Origin: an uncultured Oscillospiraceae bacterium
Lineage (GTDB): Bacteria > Bacillota > Clostridia > Oscillospirales > Acutalibacteraceae
DNA: 20,771 bases
Assembly: GCA_900543555.1 (NCBI GenBank)
Contig: UQRL01000044.1
Coordinates: 1 to 20,771 of the forward strand
Direction: 5' to 3'
Shown: piece after piece, positions 13,365 to 20,658 of the stretch
How the letters are laid out: each line of letters begins with the position of its first letter
How positions within the stretch are numbered: the stretch's first letter is position 1
The notes under the pieces: generated by a model
Seen by the model: only the letters and a program-made list of their open reading frames with translations
Databases searched by the model: none
What the model was told of the DNA's origin: nothing
Position numbers and translations under genes: made by a program

Positions 13365-14165
13365 ATGAAATATTTTGATACGCACATCCACTTTTTCCCC
13401 GACAAGCTGGCGGGCAAAGCCCTGCCCAAGCTGCGGGAGATCAGCAAATGCGAAACCTATAGCGATGGCACCCGCTCCGGGACCGTGCAAAACCTGGAGG
13501 ACTGGGGCTGCGCCGGGGGCATGGCCCTGCACATCGCCACCAACGCCCACCAGCAGACCTCGGTGAACAACTTTGCCCAGGAATCCCAGCACGGCAATAT
13601 CTACTGCTTCGGCAGCGTGTACCCCTTCGCGGAGAACGCCCTGGAGGAGATGCGCCACGTTAAGGAGATGGGCCTGTACGGCATTAAGCTGCACCCCGAC
13701 TACCAGGAGTTCTTCATCGGGGATGAGGCCGCTCTGCCCATCTATGAGGAGGCGGAAAAGCTGGGGCTTCCCATTGCCTTCCACACCGGGCGGGACCCCC
13801 TCTCCCCCAACCTGGTCCACTGCCCCCCGGACGTGCTGGGGAAAATTGCGGATTTGTTCCCCCGGCTGACTATCATTGCCGCCCACATGGGGGGCATGGA
13901 TATGCCCCAGGAAGCCGCCAAACACCTGGCAGGGAAGAAAAACGTGTACTTTGACACGGCCTTTGCCTCTCACTTTTTAAACGCCCAGGAGCTCTCTGAG
14001 CTGATCCACCTGCATGGGGTGGACAAAGTGCTCTTCGCCACTGACTGCCCCTGGAGCACCGTGCCCGCAGAAAAGGCCCTGCTGGAGGCGGCGGACCTGA
14101 CGCCGGCCCAGCGGGAGCGCATCGCCTGCCGGAACGCGGAAGAGCTATTCGGCATCACAGTTTGA
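13365..14165 (+). CDS. Amidohydrolase-family (amidohydrolase_2) metal-dependent hydrolase
   Basis: A 266-residue TIM-barrel hydrolase. Metal and catalytic residues are visible: Asp5, His7 and His9 (DTHIH), Lys108 in GIKLHPDYQ, His140 in AFHTG, His174 in AAHMGG and Asp227 in ATDCPWS. This pattern fits the COG2159 amidohydrolase-2 group, whose members include decarboxylases and lactonases; the substrate cannot be deduced. There is no signal peptide, so it is cytoplasmic. AAAGGAG lies 13 bases before the ATG, slightly far. No clear promoter is seen, and repeat block B ends about 35 bases upstream. The stop codon overlaps the -35 box of the next gene. Confidence 0.9.
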   Translation: MKYFDTHIHFFPDKLAGKALPKLREISKCETYSDGTRSGTVQNLEDWGCAGGMALHIATNAHQQTSVNNFAQESQHGNIYCFGSVYPFAENALEEMRHVKEMGLYGIKLHPDYQEFFIGDEAALPIYEEAEKLGLPIAFHTGRDPLSPNLVHCPPDVLGKIADLFPRLTIIAAHMGGMDMPQEAAKHLAGKKNVYFDTAFASHFLNAQELSELIHLHGVDKVLFATDCPWSTVPAEKALLEAADLTPAQRERIACRNAEELFGITV

Positions 14166-14190
14166 CAATTCCGCGGAAACTGGGTACAAT
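14162..14190 (+). promoter_or_regulatory. Promoter of the 14222 lipoprotein gene
   Basis: -35 TTGACA (14162-14167, overlapping the amidohydrolase stop), a 17-base spacer and -10 TACAAT (14185-14190). Confidence 0.8.
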
Positions 14191-14221
14191 AAGGGAAAAC
14201 GGCCCGGGAAAGGAGATTCCT

Positions 14222-14629
14222 ATGAAAAAAGTCCTATGTGCCCTGCTGGCGGCGGCCAGTTTGGCTTTGTGCGCAGGCTGCTCCCGTCCGGACGCCCAGA
14301 CGTTGGACCTGCTGCAGGGCTATGGCAACCAAACCAAGCTGCTCCACCTGAACGCCAGTTCCTCCCAGAAGGCGCAGCGCATTGAAGGCTTTTGCCAGGT
14401 GCTGGAGGACGCCGAGCCCCTGGATAAGGATTTCTCCCTGTTTGCCTACTACCCGGATTATTTCCTGCAGATCAATCAGGCCGGAAGCGGCACCGTGGGC
14501 GCGGTAGTGGATGTAAACGGGGATTACATCGACTTCTACTATCTGGGAGAGGATGTGGCAGAAGAGCCCCAGCTGTACCGCTCCCACACCACCGCGGCGG
14601 ACTTTAAAAAACTGGTTCACCAAAATTGA
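14222..14629 (+). CDS. Small putative lipoprotein, function unknown
   Basis: A 135-residue protein with a lipoprotein signal (MKKVLCALLAAASLALCAGC). Cys20 is the likely lipidated residue, although the -3 position is Cys instead of the usual Leu. The mature part has no motif I recognise; VVDVNGDYIDFYYLG suggests a small beta-rich domain. The ATG follows AAAGGAG at good spacing. It has its own near-consensus promoter and is followed by a two-way terminator, so it is a separate unit. It would be anchored outside the cytoplasmic membrane. Confidence 0.82.
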   Translation: MKKVLCALLAAASLALCAGCSRPDAQTLDLLQGYGNQTKLLHLNASSSQKAQRIEGFCQVLEDAEPLDKDFSLFAYYPDYFLQINQAGSGTVGAVVDVNGDYIDFYYLGEDVAEEPQLYRSHTTAADFKKLVHQN

Positions 14630-14655
14630 AACATAGATGATAACATCGGAAAGCG

Positions 14656-14697
14656 CGAAAAAGGATTGCCGGTCTAAAAGCCAGCAATCCTTTTTTT
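14656..14697. terminator. Bidirectional terminator between convergent genes
   Basis: AAAAAGGATTGC (14658-14669) pairs with GCAATCCTTTTT (14684-14695). A T run follows on both strands, so it can serve both the plus-strand lipoprotein gene and the minus-strand SprT-like gene. Confidence 0.9.
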
Positions 14698-14712
14698 GCG
14701 CTTCGCAGTATT

Positions 14713-15201
14713 TCACTGTACCCGCTCCAACTTGCCGCCACAGGCACAGCGGTAACGCTCTGGGTGCTCCACGGCCTTAGACCTCCGGCGCCGGGGGATA
14801 ACCCTCCCACAGCTTTGGCACCGCAGCAGGTATTTCACTTCCTCCCGCCGCAGGGGCACCCAAGATTCCTCCACCAGCGCCGTCCGCCGGATATCCACGC
14901 CCAAAGCCTGCCCCACCTTCTGGGCATAGGCTTTCCACCGTTTTCCGTGGTTTTGGCAGCCGTAACAGGTGTGGAGCAGCTCGTGGAGAAGGGTATTTCG
15001 CAGCAATTCCGGCTGGCCCAGCAGCCGGGCCGACACCTGGATGGTAAAGGCGCCCTCTTTTTGAATACAGCACCCAAGCCGCCGCTGGGCCCGGGAGTTG
15101 ACCTCTACTTGGGGAGATATTTCCCGGGAAATGGGGACGCCCATCCCCCGCAGCTCCTCTGCCAGGGCGGCAAGCTGGGCATTCAATTCCTCCTGTGTCA
15201 T
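14713..15201 (-). CDS. SprT-like zinc metalloprotease-type protein
   Basis: A 162-residue protein with the SprT-like core: HELLH (His73, Glu74, His77) and a downstream His85 in NHGKRWKAYA as the third ligand. A C-terminal zinc ribbon follows (Cys128-x-x-Cys131 and Cys152-x-Cys154). The layout matches the SprT/Spartan-like domain, whose eukaryotic members cut DNA-crosslinked proteins; bacterial roles are poorly known. The ATG at 15199-15201 follows AGAGGAG. It lies 28 bases after the hydrolase gene on the same strand with no promoter between, so the two are probably co-transcribed. Confidence 0.88.
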   Translation of the reverse strand: MTQEELNAQLAALAEELRGMGVPISREISPQVEVNSRAQRRLGCCIQKEGAFTIQVSARLLGQPELLRNTLLHELLHTCYGCQNHGKRWKAYAQKVGQALGVDIRRTALVEESWVPLRREEVKYLLRCQSCGRVIPRRRRSKAVEHPERYRCACGGKLERVQ

Positions 15202-15229
15202 AGCGGCGCTCCTCTCTCTGCGCAGGTCT

Positions 15230-16264
15230 TTAGGGCACGCTTTTTTGGGCCCGCAGGTAGGCCGCGAACAGCCGCCAATCTTCCCGGCTGAGGAAGTGCC
15301 CGCCCGGGCGAAGGTGGTACCCGATGCGCCCCTGATGATAGGCCTGCCCCACCTGGGGCGCCCCCTCCGGACAGACCAGCCCCGGCAGGCCCAGGGCCTC
15401 ATAGGCGGAGGAGGCCGCTACGCAGGCCCGGAATTCTGCGGCGGGGTCCGCCCACAAGTCCTCCACGGCACTAGCCACATACAGCCGCCGGGGGGCCATG
15501 AGGGACAGCAGGAAGTGCTGGTCAAAGGGAAGGTCCTCCGGCGCTGGGACTTTCTGGGAGAAGGGCGGGCAGAACCAGAAGGGGAACACCCGGCCGATAT
15601 CCGCCCAGGTCTCCCCAGTCTTGCCCCGGTACAGGGCCGCCCCGGCGCAGCCGGAATCATTGGAGAACACCACCTGGAACTGGGGGTCCAGGGCGCCGGC
15701 CAGCAGGGCCGCTTTTCCCAGGCGGGAGTGCCCCGCCACCGCCAGCCAGTGCGGGTCCACCTCCGGCAGGGAGCCCAGGTACTGTCCCACCAGCCGGGCC
15801 GCCCAGGCCCACAGCATCAGCTTGCCGGGAGCGTCCAGGCGGCTCCGGTCGATGGAGAGGGCCGCCCCCAGCTTGGACTGGAAGTCCCCATCGTCCGGGG
15901 ACACGTCCTCGTAGCAGAAGGAGGCCACCGCCAGCCCCAGGTCGCACAGCTCCTCGGAGGGCAGGTAAAAATCCGGCACAGCGGGGGTGAAGTTCAGCAA
16001 CACCACCCCCGGTACCGACGCCTGGGCTTTGGGGCACATCACATGGAAGGGGAAGGTAAAGGAGCCCTCCTTCCAGCGGGCCTCCGCCTCCATCCACCGG
16101 TGAACGGCCTTTCCTGCCAGGGCCCCCTCTTCCCGGCGCACCTCTCGAAACTCCAGCTGGTCCGGCAGGGGCGGCGGGCAGCCGTACTCCCATTTCCACA
16201 GCAGCTCCATGGCCTCTTCCCTGGAGGCGCCGGCGAAACAGGGCAAATTCTTGGGCACACTCAC
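15230..16264 (-). CDS. Alpha/beta-hydrolase (CE15/acetylxylan-esterase-like)
   Basis: A 344-residue cytoplasmic hydrolase. The nucleophile motif is GHSRLGKAALLAG (Ser180), close to the GCSRxGK motif of glucuronoyl esterases. SNDSGCAGAALYR (about 201-213) matches the following conserved segment, and His323 in PGGHFLSREDW is the likely catalytic base. The substrate is unknown; a sugar ester is plausible. The start is taken as GTG 16262-16264, 11 bases after AAGGAG. The earlier ATG at 16304-16306 is rejected because it lies inside the -10 box TATAAT of the promoter and has no ribosome binding site. It is the first gene of an operon with the SprT-like gene. Confidence 0.85.
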   Translation of the reverse strand: MSVPKNLPCFAGASREEAMELLWKWEYGCPPPLPDQLEFREVRREEGALAGKAVHRWMEAEARWKEGSFTFPFHVMCPKAQASVPGVVLLNFTPAVPDFYLPSEELCDLGLAVASFCYEDVSPDDGDFQSKLGAALSIDRSRLDAPGKLMLWAWAARLVGQYLGSLPEVDPHWLAVAGHSRLGKAALLAGALDPQFQVVFSNDSGCAGAALYRGKTGETWADIGRVFPFWFCPPFSQKVPAPEDLPFDQHFLLSLMAPRRLYVASAVEDLWADPAAEFRACVAASSAYEALGLPGLVCPEGAPQVGQAYHQGRIGYHLRPGGHFLSREDWRLFAAYLRAQKSVP

Positions 16265-16304
16265 GCTTTTCAACTCTCCTTCCCAAAGATGACAGTTTGG
16301 CTTC

Positions 16305-16333
16305 ATTATAGGAGCTTACAGCGAATTTGTAAA
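16305..16333 (-). promoter_or_regulatory. Promoter of the hydrolase-SprT operon
   Basis: On the minus strand -35 TTTACA (16328-16333), a 17-base spacer and a perfect -10 TATAAT (16305-16310). Confidence 0.8.
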
Positions 16334-16487
16334 GCCGTTCATCCGTTTTGAAGCGGGCTTTTCCCTTTTTCTACCGGCAAAAATGATTCCCCTCTCGGGC
16401 TCGAGTCCCCGGCGCTCATTCATAAAACAAGCCAGCCCTCCCCGCAAGGAGTTCTCCTTCCACCGACATTTTTTGCTGTTTTCACAG

Positions 16488-16523
16488 CAAAAAAAGAACC
16501 ACCGCACGCTGGGTGCGGTGGTT
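16488..16523 (-). terminator. Rho-independent terminator of the tRNA gene
   Basis: On the minus strand AACCACCGCAC (16513-16523) pairs with GTGCGGTGGTT (16497-16507) over a 5-base loop and is followed by CTTTTTTT. A second AT-rich hairpin (arms 16469-16478 and 16485-16494) lies directly behind it. Confidence 0.92.
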
Positions 16524-16526
16524 TGC

Positions 16527-16603
16527 TGGTGGACCATCAGGGACTCGAACCCCGGGCCGATCGGTTATGAGCCGACTGCTCTGACCAACTGAGCTAATGG
16601 TCC
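16527..16603 (-). tRNA. tRNA with CAT anticodon, probably Ile2 (lysidine type); elongator Met possible
   Basis: A 77-base cloverleaf with the 3' CCA encoded. The acceptor arms GGACCAT and ATGGTCC pair fully. The D arm is GCTC...GAGC, the anticodon stem GTCGG/CCGAT with loop CTCATAA (anticodon CAT), and the T arm has TTCGAGT. Initiator tRNA is unlikely because the acceptor end is fully paired. The acceptor C4-G69 and C5-G68 pairs and similarity to the Bacillus Ile2 tRNA (GGACC...GGCTCATAACC) favour the AUA-reading isoleucine tRNA, whose C34 is changed to lysidine by TilS. It has its own promoter and terminator. Confidence 0.95.
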
Positions 16604-16641
16604 GCAGGGCCGTCCTTGTGGGACGGCGCTCATGCTTTTCT

Positions 16642-16670
16642 ATGATAGCACATTTCCCAGCCATTTGCAA
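16642..16670 (-). promoter_or_regulatory. Promoter of the tRNA gene
   Basis: On the minus strand -35 TTGCAA (16665-16670), a 17-base spacer and -10 TATCAT (16642-16647), about 40 bases before the tRNA 5' end. Confidence 0.65.
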
Positions 16671-16732
16671 GAGGGAGAGCCTGTTGCTATCTATCTTACA
16701 GTATCATTTGCCAGCGAAAAAATTCCAACTCG

Positions 16733-17365
16733 TCAGTTCAACGGAATTTCCAAATCCACTCTCAAATCAGAAGTTCCCCAGGAAAGCTCTTTAGAGGGAA
16801 CATATGTAATGCTAATACCATTAAAGTCATAATCCTCTACAAGATAACCGGTCTCATGGATTGCTTCCCAGGCTGATTGAATATCCTCGTTTGCTAGATT
16901 TTCCCTCATAGCCTTTATGGAATCCCGAAAAACAGCAAACAGTTTTGTTTCTTCATTCTCAACAGAAGCACTCATTGAAACAGAAAGGAAATCTTTCGCA
17001 TTGGCAATCTCCAAACACAAATCATCAATATAGGCCAATGCTTTGGTTTGAATATTCCCTTTCTCAATTTTCTCTGCGGGGATGGTCACTTCTGCAATCG
17101 CATTGTAGGCAACAAAAAACTGGTCTACAACTTCATCCGATTCAAAATATTTAGGTTCAGAATCACTAGCTGGTATTTCCTCAGTTTGTGACAGATTTTC
17201 TTCAACCTCAGATTCTTCCTCCATGTATGTTTGCGTTTCTTTCCCTGCTTCCTCAGCAACGTTAGAAGAAGATATATCTAAAGAAGGTTGAATATTGCCC
17301 TTTCCACTGCATGCGGAAAGGGTAAAACATAATGATAGAATCAAAAGGAAACAAATTTTTTTCAT
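16733..17365 (-). CDS. Putative lipoprotein with acidic linker, AT-rich gene
   Basis: A 210-residue lipoprotein. The signal MKKICFLLILSLCFTLSAC has a good lipobox (LSAC, Cys19). Residues about 20-75 are an acidic, Ser/Glu-rich linker. The folded part (about 76-210) starts FESDEVVDQFFVAYNAIAEV and contains helices; I do not recognise the family. GGAGGAG lies 5 bases before the ATG. The codons are clearly AT-richer than in neighbouring genes, suggesting recent acquisition. It lies 45 bases after glf on the same strand and may be read from it; no separate promoter or terminator is clear. Confidence 0.82.
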   Translation of the reverse strand: MKKICFLLILSLCFTLSACSGKGNIQPSLDISSSNVAEEAGKETQTYMEEESEVEENLSQTEEIPASDSEPKYFESDEVVDQFFVAYNAIAEVTIPAEKIEKGNIQTKALAYIDDLCLEIANAKDFLSVSMSASVENEETKLFAVFRDSIKAMRENLANEDIQSAWEAIHETGYLVEDYDFNGISITYVPSKELSWGTSDLRVDLEIPLN

Positions 17366-17410
17366 ATAATCTCCTCCATTTAGACCATTTCCACCGCTAT
17401 CAAAATAGAA

Positions 17411-18511
17411 TCAAGCCAGCTCTTGGGCGGCGGCGTCCAGGGCGGCGCGGAGGACCTGGTCCATGTTGTAGTAACGGTAGCTGCCCAGGCGGCCGCCGAA
17501 GAGCACCTCCGGCCGGGAGCGGGCCAACTCCTGATACCGGGCCAGCAAAGCCAGGTTCTTTTCATCGTTGACGGGATAATAGGGCTCCTCCCCCGGCTGC
17601 CAGGGGGAGGGGTACTCCCAGGTGAGGACGGTTTTCTCCTGGGCGCCAAACTGGAAGTGCTTGTGCTCGATAACACGGGTGTAGGGCACCTCCCGGGCGG
17701 TGTAGTTCACCACGGCGCTGCCCTGGTAATTGGGGCAATCCCGCACCTGAGTCTCAAAGCGGAGGGAACGGTATTCCAGGGGGCCGTAGCAATAGTGGAA
17801 GAACCCGTCGATGGTGCCGGTGTACACGGTTTTCCAGGCGGCGTCCGGGTGGGCGGCTGCAAAGCCTTCATAGGGGGTGGAGAGGAGCACATCGCTGCCC
17901 GTAAGCAGCCGCTCCACCAAGGCGTCGTACCCCTCCAGGGGGATGCCCTGATGGGGGTCGGAGAAGTAGTTGTTGTCAAAGGTAAAGCGCAGGGGCACCC
18001 GCTTCAGGATGAAGGGAGGCAGCTCTTTGCAGTCCCTTCCCCACTGCTTCTCTGTGTAGCCCTTGATGAGCTTTTGGTAGATGTCGTCCCCCACCAGCTT
18101 CAGGGCCTGCTCCTCCAGGTTTTGGGGCTCATCAATGGCGTGGCGGGCCGCCTGCCGCTGGATTTCCGCCTGAGCCTGGGCGGGGGTTTGGATGTTCCAC
18201 AGTTTGGAGAAGGTGTTCATGTTGAAGGGAAGGTTATACAGCTCGTCGTGGTAGATGGCCACGGGGGAGTTGACAAAATGGTTGAACCGGACAAACCGGT
18301 TCACATACTCCCACACGCCCTCATCGGAGGTGTGGAAGATGTGGGCCCCGTACCGGTGCACCTGGATGCCCTCCACCACCTCACAGTGGGCATTGCCCGC
18401 GATGTGGGGCCGCCGGTCAATGACCAGGCACCGCTTTCCCGCGGCGGTCATCTGCTGGGCAAAAGCCGCGCCGTAGAGGCCCGCCCCCACAATCAAATAA
18501 TCGTATTTCAT
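17411..18511 (-). CDS. glf: UDP-galactopyranose mutase
   Basis: A flavoenzyme that converts UDP-galactopyranose into UDP-galactofuranose for galactofuranose-containing surface glycans. The 366-residue protein has an N-terminal FAD-binding motif (IVGAGLYGAAFA), DRRPHIAGNAH, YGAHIFHT and the C-terminal GGRLGSYRYYNMDQ, which closes the FAD site. All are typical and the length is normal. The ATG has AAAGGAA about 8 bases upstream. The AT-rich lipoprotein gene follows. No glycosyltransferase lies next to it here. Confidence 0.96.
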   Translation of the reverse strand: MKYDYLIVGAGLYGAAFAQQMTAAGKRCLVIDRRPHIAGNAHCEVVEGIQVHRYGAHIFHTSDEGVWEYVNRFVRFNHFVNSPVAIYHDELYNLPFNMNTFSKLWNIQTPAQAQAEIQRQAARHAIDEPQNLEEQALKLVGDDIYQKLIKGYTEKQWGRDCKELPPFILKRVPLRFTFDNNYFSDPHQGIPLEGYDALVERLLTGSDVLLSTPYEGFAAAHPDAAWKTVYTGTIDGFFHYCYGPLEYRSLRFETQVRDCPNYQGSAVVNYTAREVPYTRVIEHKHFQFGAQEKTVLTWEYPSPWQPGEEPYYPVNDEKNLALLARYQELARSRPEVLFGGRLGSYRYYNMDQVLRAALDAAAQELA

Positions 18512-18596
18512 TCTAGCACTTCCTTTCCCCCGGTACCTGGGTCCGTGGCCGTCTTCCTGCCCGCTCTTCGCAAGGAGCGCCCCCCTACTTGAGATG

Positions 18597-18768
18597 AGAA
18601 AATGGACGAATCATCAAAAAAGTCAGGTTTTATGCGGGTTCTATAATTTGACCATGTGGACGAATCATACAGATGTCTTGACCATTTCCCGTAGTGATTC
18701 GCCCATGTGGGCAAGTCATAAAAATGGCTTGTTTCCTGGGTTTTCGGGGTGATTCGTCCATTTCCCTC
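18597..18768. repeat. AT-rich degenerate repeats with GGACGAATCA motif
   Basis: Five versions of GGACGAATCA occur: direct at about 18604 and 18658, a diverged direct one at about 18708, and inverted ones at about 18694 and 18750. The outermost pair forms a perfect 14-base inverted repeat (18600-18613 and 18750-18763). CCATGTGG recurs at 18652 and 18703, giving a period of about 51-55 bases. No gene is present. The block lies upstream of glf, in DNA clearly AT-richer than its surroundings. Confidence 0.7.
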
Positions 18769-18776
18769 TCTCAAGC

Positions 18777-19343
18777 CGTCCGTGACCGGACTGGACAAGC
18801 CGCCTTTTTGCGTTCCGCAAGGGCGGGTCCCTCCGCTCAAGTTGGGTGGAGACAAGTAAAAGTTTCGTCCACCTTTTCAAAGGGCCGCTACGTCCCGGTG
18901 GGACGTTGCCCAGCGGCCGACCGAGGCGGCAGCCGAGAAGTGGGGTGCGGGGGCGACGCCCCTGCGGCCTTAGTCGCCTTCGGCAAACGCAGGAAGGGGT
19001 TAGAGAAAGGGCCCGGTGGGCCCTTTCTCAGGGGGAACCCTCGTCGGGGGGCGCTGGTGCCCGGTGGGCACCGTTCAGCGCCGACCGAGCCGGCAGGCGA
19101 GACCCCCTGATGGCATCTTCGATGCCACGAGGACTTCCGCAAGCCAGCCTGCCCTGCCCGCGAAAGCGTGCGCCGCCCTTTGGCGCAAGCGGGCGGAAAG
19201 GGCAAGCACGGTGCCACAGAGACCGCTCCCGGGGCTATCTGCTTCGCAGCGTGCGCCCCGTTCGCTGCATTTTTCCACCGGCTACGCCGGTTTCAGGTCG
19301 CGCCTTTTTGAAAAAAGGCGCCCCAAAAACTTTTACTCGCTCC
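18777..19343. repeat. Repeat block C, the most complete copy of the hairpin element
   Basis: This gene-free stretch lies between mtaB and the AT-rich repeats. In order it holds: GTCCGTGACCGGACTGGAC (18778-18796); a left terminal repeat (18848-18865); a CCTTTTCAAAGG hairpin; the bulged GGT hairpin with tail CCGACCGAGG (18884-18925); a 12-bp hairpin with GGT loop (19003-19029); the first module of block A (from 19049, first 55 bases identical to 1-55), including hairpins at 19050-19082 and 19111-19127; a 22-base palindrome (19300-19321); and a right terminal repeat (19326-19343) that contains the mtaB stop codon. Confidence 0.87.
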
Positions 19344-20622
19344 GCGCGATAACCGTTTCTCCCTGCGTTTCCATTAGCTTCACCCGCACCAACTCCCCTG
19401 CCAGGCGCTTCCCACTGGCCAACAACACCGGCGTATAGTTCCTCGTATACCCCTCCCACAGGCCCGGGGCTTTCTCCTGCTCGAACAGCACCTCTTCCTC
19501 TTTCCCCACCTGCTCTCGCAAAAACGCCTGCTGGCTGGCCCTTGCCACTGCCAGCATCCGGTGGCTGCGGGCCTCCTTCTCCCGGTTGGGCACCTGCCCC
19601 TCCATGCTGTAGGCCCGCGTCCCCGGACGCCGGGAGTAGGCGAACACGTGGGCTTTCGCAAAGGCCATCTCCTCCACAAAGGCCAAGGACGCCTCAAACT
19701 CCTCTTCCGTCTCTCCGGCAAAGCCCACCATCACGTCTGTGGTGATGGCACAGTCCGGAAAAGCGGACCGTAAATCCGCCACAATCTGGCGGTACTCCCC
19801 TGTGGTGTAGTGGCGGTTCATCCGTTTGAGGGTTTCGTCGCAGCCGGACTGCAAACTCAGGTGGAACTGGGGGCACAGCTTCTCCTGTTTCGCCATGCGG
19901 GCGATGACCGGGGGGGTCAGCTGCTCCGGCTCCAGAGAGCCCAGCCGCACCCGCTGGATGCCCGGGGCCTCGCAGGCGGCGTCCACGGCGTCGCACAGGT
20001 GCAGGCCCAGGTCCGTGCCGTAGGCGGGCAGGTTGATGCCCGTGAGCACCACCTCTTTGTACCCGGCGGCCCCCAGCTGGGCCACCTCCCGGCGCAGGTC
20101 CTCCAGGGGCTTGGAGCGCACCCGCCCCCGGGCGTAGGGGATGATGCAGTAAGAGCAGAACCGGTTGCAGCCGTCCTGGATTTTGAGAAAGGCCCGGGTG
20201 CGGCCGGAAAAGGCCGAGACGGAGAGGGGCTCGAAGGGCTCGCCAGAGGTGTGGGGGGCCACGTCCACCAGGCGCTGCTTTGTGGCGAGGAACTCCCGCA
20301 GGCGGGGGACCAGGTCGGCCCGGCGGGCGTTGCCCAGGACGATATCCGCCTCTAAGAGGGCGGCGGCGGCATCGGGGAAAGCCTGGGGCATGCAGCCGGT
20401 GAGCACGGCCACGCAGCCGGGGTTGTCCCGTTTGGCGCGGCGCAGGGCCTGGCGGACCTTGTGGTCGCTTTGGGCGGTGACGGTGCAGGAGTTGACCACC
20501 ACCACCCCGGCGGGCTCTGCGGGGGAAGCCTCGGTATAACCGGCCTGGAGGAGAGCCTCCAGCATGGCCTGGGACTCGTATTGATTGACCTTGCAGCCCA
20601 GGGTGATGAGTTTGACTTTCAT
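19333..20622 (-). CDS. mtaB: tRNA (N6-L-threonylcarbamoyladenosine37) methylthiotransferase MtaB
   Basis: A radical-SAM enzyme that adds a methylthio group to t6A37 of ANN-decoding tRNAs. The 429-residue protein has the UPF0004 domain with cluster ligands Cys10, Cys46 and Cys77. The radical-SAM motif is Cys152, Cys156 and Cys159 in GCNRFCSYC, and a C-terminal TRAM-like domain spans about 370-425. Opening MKVKLITLGCKVNQYES is typical of MtaB. The ATG at 20620-20622 follows GAGGTG. The last codons (Arg-Ser-Glu-stop) lie within the right terminal repeat of block C, and block D begins 36 bases upstream of the start, so the gene is bracketed by two copies of the element. Confidence 0.94.
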   Translation of the reverse strand: MKVKLITLGCKVNQYESQAMLEALLQAGYTEASPAEPAGVVVVNSCTVTAQSDHKVRQALRRAKRDNPGCVAVLTGCMPQAFPDAAAALLEADIVLGNARRADLVPRLREFLATKQRLVDVAPHTSGEPFEPLSVSAFSGRTRAFLKIQDGCNRFCSYCIIPYARGRVRSKPLEDLRREVAQLGAAGYKEVVLTGINLPAYGTDLGLHLCDAVDAACEAPGIQRVRLGSLEPEQLTPPVIARMAKQEKLCPQFHLSLQSGCDETLKRMNRHYTTGEYRQIVADLRSAFPDCAITTDVMVGFAGETEEEFEASLAFVEEMAFAKAHVFAYSRRPGTRAYSMEGQVPNREKEARSHRMLAVARASQQAFLREQVGKEEEVLFEQEKAPGLWEGYTRNYTPVLLASGKRLAGELVRVKLMETQGETVIARSE

Positions 20623-20658
20623 GGGAACACCTCGTTACGATTTACAATCAGAGTTAGG

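Noticed and set aside
16395..16425. tRNA 3'-end remnant or attachment site (GGGCTCGAGTCCCC) near the tRNA gene
   Set aside because: The T-arm pairing is poor, the following bases do not match the nearby tRNA, and no integrase or second copy is seen.
18638..18650. TATAAT in the AT-rich repeats as an orphan plus-strand promoter
   Set aside because: No acceptable -35 lies at 16-18 bases and no gene follows on that strand.
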